NCBI GenBank assembly: GCA_041619555.1
Contig: JBFKDQ010000003.1
Location: forward strand, 1 to 64,000
Reading direction: 5' to 3'
DNA from: Oceanococcus sp041619555
GTDB lineage: Bacteria; Pseudomonadota; Gammaproteobacteria; Nevskiales; Oceanococcaceae
DNA length: 64,000 nucleotides
How positions within the stretch are numbered: the first letter of the stretch is position 1; each line of letters begins with the position of its first letter. The notes beneath the pieces were generated by a model. That model did not search any database. It saw only the letters and a program-made list of their open reading frames with translations, and was not told the origin of the DNA. Both the position numbers and the translations under genes were made by a program. Shown here piece by piece: positions 1 through 7,691 of the stretch.

Positions 1-1
1 C

Positions 2-670
2 ACCCTGATCAGACGAATCGCGGCCATGGAAGCGAACCCCGAGCTGGAGCAACTGCGCGCGTCGATTGGCAGCCATGCGGATGCCTGTGGGAGCAGTCCC
101 TGTTCCTGGCTGGTTATTGAATACGGGTTGGGGCCGGACTATATTGAGCGACGCGCCGATGTCCCGGTCTTTTCTGCCAGCGGGATGAAAATAGTGTCGA
201 TTGCCTTGCCGGAATTGGTGAGTCGTTCCCACCCCAGGGAGTGGGAGTCGATCCGCGTGCAAGCGGCAGCGGCGCCGGTATCGCTCAGCCGCCTGGCCAG
301 CATGAACCGGATCGTGCAGACGGAATTGGCCAAGCGCTGGTCCGGCATCGTCACGCGCGCGGTGATCCAGGCCTCCAGCAAGGTGGCGATCCAGAATCAG
401 ATGAATGAACTGGGTCTGGCCGGACAATTGCTGGGCATGGTGTACAGCACCGCTTCGACCGCGGCCGACACACGCATACTTGGCACCATGCCGGCCGGCT
501 ACGCCATGGCCAGACTGAACGCGCAGCAGGTCAAGGATCTGAGTATCGCCGGTCGTGCGATCATGCCGAAAATAGGTGGTGAGGGCGCCCCCTATGTGAT
601 TTATGCTCGTACCAACGCAGCCGCCGTGCCCGTGTACCTGGCGCGCCTCGACAAACAGGAAAGACCATGA
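2..670 (+). CDS. C-terminal part of a COG3014-type conserved protein (partial, cut by window edge)
   Basis: The reading frame is open to the left edge without a stop, so the ATG at 26 need not be the true start and the gene is truncated here. About 220 residues remain, rich in Ala, with no membrane segment. Its placement directly before YcfL-like and LpoB-like lipoprotein genes matches, from memory, the COG3014 / YcfL / LpoB gene trio of other gammaproteobacteria, where COG3014 proteins are roughly twice as long. The stop overlaps the next ATG (ATGA), so the genes are translationally coupled. The function is unknown; a link to peptidoglycan synthase activation is inferred from the neighbours only. 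Confidence 0.7.
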   Translation, partial: TLIRRIAAMEANPELEQLRASIGSHADACGSSPCSWLVIEYGLGPDYIERRADVPVFSASGMKIVSIALPELVSRSHPREWESIRVQAAAAPVSLSRLASMNRIVQTELAKRWSGIVTRAVIQASSKVAIQNQMNELGLAGQLLGMVYSTASTAADTRILGTMPAGYAMARLNAQQVKDLSIAGRAIMPKIGGEGAPYVIYARTNAAAVPVYLARLDKQERP

Positions 671-1077
671 AGCACTTCATACGCATCGCTTTTATATCCC
701 TGCTGGCCACGGCCCTGCCGGCCTGTAATGGCACTGGCGCGGCAGGCGCGCCCGGCGCACCCGCACGAGACGGTGGCTCCAGACTGTTTCCACAGGTCGC
801 CAGTACGATCAGCGAGATCAAGGTCGTATCCGTTCGTGATCGGGCTCTGGAAGACGGCACCACGCAAGTGGCCATTGCCTTTGAGAATGTTGCGGTCTAT
901 GCGGTGAGCGCGGCTTTGTCGGTGACCTGGTTCGATGTCAATGATTTTCCGATCAAGACCACGCTGAGCAACTGGAAGGAGTTCGAGTTGGCTTCGGGGG
1001 AGATGAGGGAACTGGTCGTGACCGGGCCGGGCCAACAGGCCTCTCGCTACAGCATCGCATTTCGTAAATCTCGTTAA
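667..1077 (+). CDS. ycfL: YcfL-like (DUF1425) outer-membrane lipoprotein
   Basis: The 136-residue product begins with a lipoprotein signal peptide with lipobox LPAC, placing the lipidated Cys at residue 20. A short Gly/Ala/Pro-rich linker follows, then a beta-rich domain of about 100 residues (VAIAFENVAVYAVSAALSVT) of the type found in the YcfL/DUF1425 family. In enterobacteria ycfL lies next to lpoB (ycfM), the same arrangement as here. The ATG overlaps the stop of the preceding gene, and lpoB follows after 15 bases, so the three probably form one transcript. The biochemical role is not known. Confidence 0.75.
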   Translation: MKHFIRIAFISLLATALPACNGTGAAGAPGAPARDGGSRLFPQVASTISEIKVVSVRDRALEDGTTQVAIAFENVAVYAVSAALSVTWFDVNDFPIKTTLSNWKEFELASGEMRELVVTGPGQQASRYSIAFRKSR

Positions 1078-1092
1078 GCCTGGAGTGCTTTC

Positions 1093-1701
1093 ATGAACAA
1101 AACAATTTTGCTCGCTGCCTGCGTGGCGACGACTTTTGCCGCCGGCTGCGCGAGCACGCCGCAACGCGTCGATACCCGCAGCGATTCCGCGCCGACGACC
1201 ATGACCATCGACTATCGGGATTTCGAGGAAGCCGCCTCGGCGGCCGTGCAGTCCATGCTGGCCAGCGGGGTGGTGAATCATCCAGGCGGTGGTCGCTACG
1301 TGCTCGCCATTTCCCGCATCACCAATGACACGATGCAGCGGATTGATACCGATCAACTGGTGAAGAAGATCCGGATCGAACTGTTGCGGACCGGCAAGGT
1401 GGTGACCACCACCGCAGTGGGCGCCAATGGCCCGGAGGACGCGATGTCCTATCAGGCGAGGGAGCTGCGCGGCAACGATGAATTCAATCAGAGCGGGGTC
1501 GCGCAGAAAGGCACCTTGCAGGCGCCGGATCTCTCCCTGTCCGGCAAGATCATGCAGCGCAATCACAGTGTCGGGCGCAACAAGACTCAGGTGGAATACT
1601 TCTTTCAGCTCAGTTTGACCGACATCAAGACCGGTCTTGCGATCTGGGAGAACGAGACCCCCATCGTCAAACGGGGTTCCGGCAAGACGGTGAGCTGGTA
1701 A
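1093..1701 (+). CDS. lpoB: Penicillin-binding protein activator LpoB family lipoprotein
   Basis: LpoB-type lipoproteins reach from the outer membrane through the peptidoglycan and stimulate the bifunctional synthase PBP1b. The 202-residue product has a signal peptide with lipobox AAGC (Cys19), a short polar linker, and the conserved LpoB domain from about residue 35. That domain includes YVLAISRITNDTMQRIDTDQ and the C-terminal stretch SLTDIKTGLAIWENETPIVK. The length is close to E. coli LpoB, with a shorter disordered linker. No PBP1b gene is present in the window. The gene closes the COG3014-ycfL-lpoB cluster. Confidence 0.85.
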   Translation: MNKTILLAACVATTFAAGCASTPQRVDTRSDSAPTTMTIDYRDFEEAASAAVQSMLASGVVNHPGGGRYVLAISRITNDTMQRIDTDQLVKKIRIELLRTGKVVTTTAVGANGPEDAMSYQARELRGNDEFNQSGVAQKGTLQAPDLSLSGKIMQRNHSVGRNKTQVEYFFQLSLTDIKTGLAIWENETPIVKRGSGKTVSW

Positions 1702-1760
1702 AGCTTCTGGGGCGCCCGCCGCGTGACCTACTTCTATCTGATGAACACATCGAGGATCTC

Positions 1761-2348
1761 ATGAATAAATTCCTGATTGCAGCCGGGCTACTGATCACTT
1801 CCAGCGGCACCATGGCGGGCTCTTATGTGAGCTTCGGTGCGCAGGCGGTGGCGAACAGCAATAGCTATGCTGATGGCACTGATGCAGATGACCTGGGCCT
1901 GGCCCTGAATGCTTTTGCGATCGATGATTCCGGCCTGACCTTCGATGCGGCCTTCGAATTCGCCAGCGGGGACAACGATGCCGGCACGGATTACGACCGT
2001 TCCGAGTACCAGCTGGGCATCGGTTTTTCCGGCCTGGTGAATCGCCAGATGAGTGCGTATGCCACCATCGGCTTTCACGGATGGACGCTGGAATTTTCCG
2101 GGGCTGGCGAGATGGATGAAACCGGCGTGCAGCTGGCCGGCGGCATGCTGTACCGGACCATGAATGCCGACCTGCGTGGCGAAATCCAGTTTCTCGAACT
2201 CGATCAGGTCTCCTGGGTCGGATTCAAGGCCCTGGGGAATTACCATCTGAGCCAGACGCTGGACCTGGTGGCCGGGGTACAGATTCGCCAGGGTGATGAG
2301 CTTGATGTCGCCGCTTTCTATGCCGGTCTGGCCTATTTGATGCCCTGA
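1761..2348 (+). CDS. Small outer-membrane beta-barrel-like protein
   Basis: The 195-residue product has a cleavable signal peptide (MNKFLIAAGLLITSSGTMAG). The mature part alternates hydrophobic and polar residues in short strands with Gly and aromatic residues, as in 8-stranded OMP_b-brl proteins: YQLGIGFSGL, AYATIGFHGWTLEFSG, GVQLAGGMLYRT and LDLVAGVQIRQ. The C-terminus (AYLMP) lacks the usual terminal Phe, so insertion by the Bam complex is not certain. A GAGGAT ribosome-binding site precedes the ATG. The gene lies 59 bases after lpoB and could be co-transcribed. No specific function can be given. Confidence 0.7.
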   Translation: MNKFLIAAGLLITSSGTMAGSYVSFGAQAVANSNSYADGTDADDLGLALNAFAIDDSGLTFDAAFEFASGDNDAGTDYDRSEYQLGIGFSGLVNRQMSAYATIGFHGWTLEFSGAGEMDETGVQLAGGMLYRTMNADLRGEIQFLELDQVSWVGFKALGNYHLSQTLDLVAGVQIRQGDELDVAAFYAGLAYLMP

Positions 2349-2512
2349 GTCCGGTGTGGGCGCCGCCGCGTGTGCGTTGGCGGATGAATGCTGAACGGAT
2401 GGACGCATGATGCGCACCTCTTCCCCACGAACGCGCGCAGGCAGTACGGCGATGCCGCGCCCGGTCGCTTTCCTCACGCGGGATGCCGCTTGAACCCTGG
2501 TCACGAGTGAAC

Positions 2513-3715
2513 ATGGCGCAGTCGGAAGCGGATGTCATCATTATCGGTGCCGGTGCAGCGGGCCTGATGTGCGCCCTGACGGCGGCCAGACGCGGTCGGC
2601 GGGTTCGGGTGCTGGAGCATGCGCACCGCCCCGGGCGCAAGATTTTGATGTCCGGCGGCGGTCGCTGCAATTTCACCAATCTGCATGTCGAAGCGGATCA
2701 TTTCCTGTCTGAAAATCCGCATTTCTGCAAGTCCGCGCTGGCGCGTTTCACGCCGTGGGACTTCATCGCGATGGTCGAGGCCCATGGCATTGCCTATCAC
2801 GAGAAGGAAGCCGGTCAGCTGTTTTGCGATGTGTCCTCCAAACAGATCCTGCAGATGCTGCTCGCGGAATGTGCGCAGGCTGGCGTGGAAATCGTGCTGA
2901 GCTGCGCGGTGACCAGGCTTGCTGCCGGCGACCCTGGCTTTGTGCTGGAGACCGCACAGGGGCCGATGCGGGCGGCCCGCCTGGTGCTGGCCACCGGCGG
3001 CCTGTCGATCCCAAAAATGGGGGCAACCGGCTTCGCCTATGAAATCGCCGCGCAGTTTGGGCATCGGGTGGTGCCGACGCGTGCCGCCCTGGTGCCTTTC
3101 ACTTTGAGTGGCAAGCCGGCGGAGCACTGGCTGGATCTGCCGGGTATTGCGCACGCGGTTTCGATCGCAACCGCCGGCAAGAGTTTTCGAGGCCCGCTGC
3201 TGATCACCCATCGCGGATTCAGCGGGCCGGCGGTGCTGCAGATCTCTTCCTACTGGCAGCCCGGCGAGTCTGTTCTCATTGACTGGATGCCTGGGCAGCG
3301 GGGGGCAGAATGGCTGCTGTGCGCGAAACGGCGAGCGCCACAGCTGGAGCTTGAAGCGCTCTTGATCCAGACGGACCCTGCAGGCCCGGGGATGCCGCGT
3401 CGACTGGCGCAGCGCGTGGGCCAGTTGCTCGGATTGCCGGGCGCCCTGGGGCAGATCAGCGATGACCGCTTGCGCAGCGCGGGTGAGCAACTGAAGCGAT
3501 GGTCGCTGAAGCCGAGTGGCACCGAGGGCTATCGCACCGCCGAGGTCACGCTCGGTGGCATCAGTACCGAGGATCTGTCATCGGCCAGCATGGAGTCGAG
3601 GCTGTGCCCGGGGCTGCATGTCATCGGCGAGGCCATGGACGTCACCGGCCACCTGGGGGGCTTCAATTTTCAATGGGCCTGGGCTTCAGGGCATGCGGCT
3701 GGGCTGGCGGTCTGA
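2513..3715 (+). CDS. HI0933/YhiN-family FAD-dependent oxidoreductase
   Basis: This is a 400-residue soluble flavoprotein. The N-terminal dinucleotide-binding motif IIGAGAAG lies at residues 10-17, with Glu35 at the end of the second strand as ribose-binding acid. The family signature SGGGRCNFTN is at 47-56, and the C-terminal FAD-contact segment contains GEAMDVTGHLGGFNFQWAWA. HI0933-family members (YhiN, BaiN) are NAD(P)/FAD proteins whose physiological substrate is mostly unknown. An in-frame ATG lies 30 bases upstream, but the chosen start puts the first beta-strand at the usual distance from the N-terminus. It stands alone, facing a convergent gene. Confidence 0.88.
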   Translation: MAQSEADVIIIGAGAAGLMCALTAARRGRRVRVLEHAHRPGRKILMSGGGRCNFTNLHVEADHFLSENPHFCKSALARFTPWDFIAMVEAHGIAYHEKEAGQLFCDVSSKQILQMLLAECAQAGVEIVLSCAVTRLAAGDPGFVLETAQGPMRAARLVLATGGLSIPKMGATGFAYEIAAQFGHRVVPTRAALVPFTLSGKPAEHWLDLPGIAHAVSIATAGKSFRGPLLITHRGFSGPAVLQISSYWQPGESVLIDWMPGQRGAEWLLCAKRRAPQLELEALLIQTDPAGPGMPRRLAQRVGQLLGLPGALGQISDDRLRSAGEQLKRWSLKPSGTEGYRTAEVTLGGISTEDLSSASMESRLCPGLHVIGEAMDVTGHLGGFNFQWAWASGHAAGLAV

Positions 3716-3923
3716 GGGCTGTGCCTTCATCTTGATCGGGACATGGTGACGATGTGATGTCCGCCGTGTGATAGCGCCTTGTCGGTCTCGATCACAAGAA
3801 AGTCCTCAAAATTCGATCGATCTCAATGAATACGGCGCCGGCCTTTTGCGTAAGCTGCTTAAGTTTGTCCGGGCACGTGCGTTCAGGGCCTGGTGTCGTT
3901 TCCTGTTTTTTCAGGTCACGGGC

Positions 3924-3952
3924 AAAAAAAAAAGGAGCCCTAAGGCTCCGTT
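3924..3952 (-). terminator. Rho-independent terminator of the beta-helix/cytochrome gene
   Basis: The stem GGAGCC (3934-3939), loop CTAA and GGCTCC (3944-3949) is flanked on the left by ten A (3924-3933), which read as a U-run on the minus strand. It lies just past the stop at 3974. The plus-strand side also has a T-rich tail, so it may work in both directions. Confidence 0.8.
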
Positions 3953-3973
3953 TCTTCAACACTGGTCTTCAGA

Positions 3974-6900
3974 TCAGTTGCATTGATCCGATCCTGGATA
4001 GGCCTGTGGATCGACGGTAATGACGGTATTGATCCACTGCTCGATCAGGGCGTAGCCGGTTTCATCGACGACACTACGCGCCAGCGGGGGCATTTTCGCC
4101 GCTGGTACCGTGGCTTCGGGGCCGATGCGGTAGCTCAGGACCGAATCCGCACTGTGGCCTGGCACGATGTCATAGGTGCGGCCGCCACGGCCTTCGCTGC
4201 CCGCTGCGGTGGGTCGCTTGCAAATGCCGTAGGTGGAATCTACCGCACGAACCACGTCCAGATAGAAGCCCGTGTTCACCGCAAAGCCTTTGGGGTTATG
4301 GCAATGCTGGCAGTTGACTTCAAGATAGGAGCGGGCCCGTGCTTCGATGTCCTCGGGGGAGTTGGCGGCATGGCCGCTGTCGCCCGGAACATTGAATTTC
4401 GGGTTGCGTGGGGCTGCTGCGGCGATCTGGCTGTTGGGATCGACCTGGAAATCTGCCGGGCAGTCGGTCAGAAGGCCATTTTCACACCAGTATTTGAGCT
4501 GGTTCTGGCCCTTGACCGCATGTTCGGCCTGGTCCGACGGCCACGAGGATTCGGAGCGATACGGCCGGTTCATGTTCCGGGCTTTCGGGCCGATGGGCGC
4601 GGAGCCCAGGTCAAGATTCAGATTGAAATGACAGGCTGCGCACTGGTTCTGGTGCGGTATCACGTAGCTGTTGGTCGAGCCGGTGTAGTTTTCCTGCGTA
4701 TCCACATCGGTGTAATTCCAGCCCACCGCGGTGCTGCCGCCTTCCAGGGCAAGGCGGGCGATGCCGTCGTCACCCCAGATGTAAGGCAGGCCGTCCCAGT
4801 ACACCGAGGTGTCCGAATTCTGGCGTTTGATCAGCAGTCGGGTTTCCACCACGCGTTCGGTATCGGCGGCCTCGTCGCGGAATGCGAAGGTTTTTGCGAT
4901 CACGGTGCCGACAGGGAAGTCCATGGTGGCATCGATGCCATCGCCGGAACGCGGATCGGATGCGCCGTTCTTGATCGCACGATACTTGGCCGGCTGACCC
5001 GGCGGCAGATAGGCAACCCGATATTTGACCGAATGATCCGAGAACAGCTTGGTGTTCAGCACGAAGGGTACGCCGTCGCCATTGGGCGCGCTGCGCGGGT
5101 CGGTCGGGTCGACGAACAGCTTGTAGTCCTGCAGGGTCGGGCAGTTGGCGATCAAGGCGCCGCGATTAATTTCGCCGGCCGGTACCGTCGCGCCGCAAAG
5201 TGCGGCCACTTCTTCCGGGCTGAGCTGTGCTGCACCGCTGGCCGGCTCGTATTCGTCCAGCACCACCGCCTCCAGCAATGGCAGGTTGGAGCCGAAACGG
5301 GTCGGGCAGTCGTTCTCGCTCTGATCGAAAGTGGCCGGAAAATCCGGCACTTCAGAGGCGACGTTGGCCAGCGCAGCAAAGTCGCCGCCCGTGACCGCCA
5401 GCGCGCTGTCAAGGCCTTTGGTGCCGTGGAAATTCGCATAGGTCTCGCTGTCGCTGGCGAAGGTGTTGGTCTGCCAGTCGACACAGCTGAACCACCATTT
5501 CGGCACGATGCGATTGCCGTCTGCGTCAAACTTGTAGGCGTTGTATGTGCAGGCCGGGTTGGGGTACTGGTTGCCGCTTTCCGGTTTGCCGTTTTCATCC
5601 ATGGGGATGTCGTTGCCATCGGCATCGGTGGGATAGGGGCAATTGGACAGGGGGTCAATGTAGCCATCCCAGACGATGTGTGCGCCGCGATATTGGCTCG
5701 GGTCGCGTTTGCCTGCGGCCACCTTCATGCCGACCAGCATCGGCAGCACGGAAGCGACATCGTCGCCTTCGGTTTCGGCCAGGCGGTCGAAATCCGGAGT
5801 TTGCAGATTGTTGCCGCTGTTGACGAACACATTGTCGAATATGTGCACACCTTCGGAATAGCCATCCTGGCGCTTGTCCGGGGAGCCTCCGAGCAACTCG
5901 TAGCTCGTCAAGATGATGCTCGCGGTATCGTGATCGACGAACTGGTTGTCGTAGATGTCGATCGCGTCATAGGCCAGGGTGATGAATCCGCTGCCTCTGG
6001 GGACCGCGGCAACAATGGATCCGGGGACCGCAAAATTGTAGGTGTTGTTATTGCGCGCCAGGTTGCGGCGCACGATGGTGCGTTTGCCGTGGAAGGTCAG
6101 CCCGTCGAGGTCATAGACCAGGAAGCCCGCGGTGTTGCATTCGGCGATGTTGTCCTCGTACATGCCGCCCTGGACGTTTTCGATCTCGAAGCCGAAAACA
6201 TTGAAGGCGGTTCGGCTGCTGCGGATGATCGCCTTTTTCGTCTGACCCACGTAGATGCCGGCATCGGAGGCGCCAATCGATTCGGAGTTGTCAATCAGCA
6301 CGTTCTCGCTGTTGACCGGGTAGATGCCGTAGCGGCCAGATGCGGTGCTGACGGTGTAATCCGGCGATTTCGGTGCGCCGATGTCGCCCGAGGCCGTGCG
6401 TCGTGGGTCTTCGCGGGTCGGCAGGGTGCAGGCGACATTGAGTTTTTCCGCGTAGTTGTCCGCCGTGATTGCTTCCTCGTCGCTGGTGCCGTAGCCGCTG
6501 GACCAGATGGCGCGGACATCGCGCAGCACCGCGAACTTGGTGCCACGCAGTTCGAAGCCATTGCCCTTGGCATCCAGCACAGTGAGGCCCTCGACGGTGA
6601 GGCCGCGCACATTGGTACTGAGGATGCCTTCAATATTGTTGCTGTTGCGGAAAGACAGGACCGTCTTGTTCTTGCCGCAACCCTTGATAGTGATGTTCTC
6701 CGTGCCGATGAATTGCAGGCCGGCCGCGAGATCGAAATAGCCGCAGCCGAATTCGATGGTGTCACCGGGGCGGGCCTGCACGATCGCGGTGAGCATGGCG
6801 CTTGTAATTTCTTCGCTGGGGCCCGGCTCGATCAGAAAGACCTTGGCGCCAGATGGCGATGCGGTGGGCGACGGGCTGGGACTGGCGCTGGGACTGGGGC

Positions 6901-7054
6901 TTGGCGATGAGCTTGGGCTCGGCGTCGGGCTGGCCGTAGGGGTCGGCGTCGGCGAGGCGTCCGGCGAGGACGTGGGGCTCGGCGCATTGCCGCTTTTGCA
7001 GGCCGCCAGGCCTAGGACCAGGCTGGAAATCAATAGGTAACTCGGCGCGCGCAT
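3974..7054 (-). CDS. Lipoprotein fusing a parallel beta-helix domain to an SO2930-type diheme cytochrome c
   Basis: The product has 1026 residues. A lipoprotein signal peptide (lipobox LAAC, Cys19) is followed by a Pro/Ser/Thr-rich linker (about 24-68). Residues about 70-440 carry right-handed beta-helix repeats (ENITIKGCGKNKTVLSF, NVRGLTVEGLTVLDAKGNGF). The C-terminal third, from about residue 620, has two heme c motifs, CAACH (805-809) and CQHCH (915-919), and a likely axial Met988 in AAKMPP. These two modules match families I recall as TIGR03805 and TIGR03806, which are often adjacent genes or parts of one protein. An extracytoplasmic, membrane-anchored electron-transfer protein with a carbohydrate-binding-like region is inferred. 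The ATG at 7054 has GGAG six bases upstream, which is better than the TTG one codon earlier. Confidence 0.85.
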   Translation of the reverse strand: MRAPSYLLISSLVLGLAACKSGNAPSPTSSPDASPTPTPTASPTPSPSSSPSPSPSASPSPSPTASPSGAKVFLIEPGPSEEITSAMLTAIVQARPGDTIEFGCGYFDLAAGLQFIGTENITIKGCGKNKTVLSFRNSNNIEGILSTNVRGLTVEGLTVLDAKGNGFELRGTKFAVLRDVRAIWSSGYGTSDEEAITADNYAEKLNVACTLPTREDPRRTASGDIGAPKSPDYTVSTASGRYGIYPVNSENVLIDNSESIGASDAGIYVGQTKKAIIRSSRTAFNVFGFEIENVQGGMYEDNIAECNTAGFLVYDLDGLTFHGKRTIVRRNLARNNNTYNFAVPGSIVAAVPRGSGFITLAYDAIDIYDNQFVDHDTASIILTSYELLGGSPDKRQDGYSEGVHIFDNVFVNSGNNLQTPDFDRLAETEGDDVASVLPMLVGMKVAAGKRDPSQYRGAHIVWDGYIDPLSNCPYPTDADGNDIPMDENGKPESGNQYPNPACTYNAYKFDADGNRIVPKWWFSCVDWQTNTFASDSETYANFHGTKGLDSALAVTGGDFAALANVASEVPDFPATFDQSENDCPTRFGSNLPLLEAVVLDEYEPASGAAQLSPEEVAALCGATVPAGEINRGALIANCPTLQDYKLFVDPTDPRSAPNGDGVPFVLNTKLFSDHSVKYRVAYLPPGQPAKYRAIKNGASDPRSGDGIDATMDFPVGTVIAKTFAFRDEAADTERVVETRLLIKRQNSDTSVYWDGLPYIWGDDGIARLALEGGSTAVGWNYTDVDTQENYTGSTNSYVIPHQNQCAACHFNLNLDLGSAPIGPKARNMNRPYRSESSWPSDQAEHAVKGQNQLKYWCENGLLTDCPADFQVDPNSQIAAAAPRNPKFNVPGDSGHAANSPEDIEARARSYLEVNCQHCHNPKGFAVNTGFYLDVVRAVDSTYGICKRPTAAGSEGRGGRTYDIVPGHSADSVLSYRIGPEATVPAAKMPPLARSVVDETGYALIEQWINTVITVDPQAYPGSDQCN
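6851..6985 (-). repeat. Low-complexity Pro-Ser/Thr codon repeat (linker)
   Basis: This segment encodes residues about 24-68 of the beta-helix/cytochrome lipoprotein, a run of SP, TP and ASP units. The DNA is a tandem array of near-identical 6- to 18-base units such as GGGACTGGCGCT. It probably forms an extended tether between the lipid anchor and the folded domains, and could vary in length by slippage. Confidence 0.7.
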
Positions 7055-7152
7055 CAATGACTCCGGGGCGATAAAGGGATGGCTTGGGGTCTATTAAACA
7101 CGATCCGGCGGGAAAATGGTTCCCCGGGCAGGGTTCGCGCCGGCCAGCTGAT

Positions 7153-7533
7153 TCAGGGCTGTTCGTGAAAGATATAAGGTGTCGAGTAGTCGCTGAACTC
7201 GAAATAGACTTTGGATTCTCCCGGGTCGACCTTGCCATTGAGGTTGGCATCGAGCACGCCGTAGCCGTAGCGGTAGGGTCGTAATCCGGAGTTGTTCGTG
7301 CCTTCGCTGGAGGTCAGCTTGTCGATGTTGAGGAAGCGCTTGACCACGGTTGCGCCACCGTAGATTTCCAGCACGCCATTGGTGCCGGTCCAGTTCTGCA
7401 TGGCGCGGCCGAACTTGTTCTGTGTTTCCTGCGTGCAGGCCGAGGTTAACACCAGAAACAGGATCGCGGTGCCGATGCGGTGCAGATGCCCGGGGAAGCG
7501 GGGGCTGTGAGAGGCATGGTTTGCGGGGTGCAT
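7153..7533 (-). CDS. Small lipoprotein with one EF-hand/dockerin-like calcium loop
   Basis: I do not recognise this 126-residue protein as a named family. It has a long positively charged N-terminus, a hydrophobic segment and lipobox LTSAC, giving a lipidated Cys33. Residues 95-106 (DANLNGKVDPGE) fit the calcium-binding loop consensus with D1, N3, N5, G6, V8 and E12. The gene lies 98 bases upstream of the beta-helix/cytochrome lipoprotein in the same direction, with no terminator between them, so they are probably co-transcribed and exported to the same compartment. A partner role for the larger protein is inference. Confidence 0.65.
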   Translation of the reverse strand: MHPANHASHSPRFPGHLHRIGTAILFLVLTSACTQETQNKFGRAMQNWTGTNGVLEIYGGATVVKRFLNIDKLTSSEGTNNSGLRPYRYGYGVLDANLNGKVDPGESKVYFEFSDYSTPYIFHEQP

Positions 7534-7691
7534 GTTGGTCTTCCTTGTGGTCTGAAATGCGCCGTCCGGCGCCTTGCTGAAAATTAGTCCTAACGGCGGA
7601 GTCCGCGCCGGGGGCGGGCGTGTAGTATCGGTTAGATCATCTTTTAAGGTGGTATCCTCAATTTGTTTTACGCCAGATCTAAGGACGGATT

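Noticed and set aside
3983..6910. A very long open frame on the plus strand opposite the beta-helix/cytochrome gene
   Set aside because: It is antisense to a gene with clear signal, heme and beta-helix motifs. It shows no domain or signal of its own and arises from G+C-rich codon bias.
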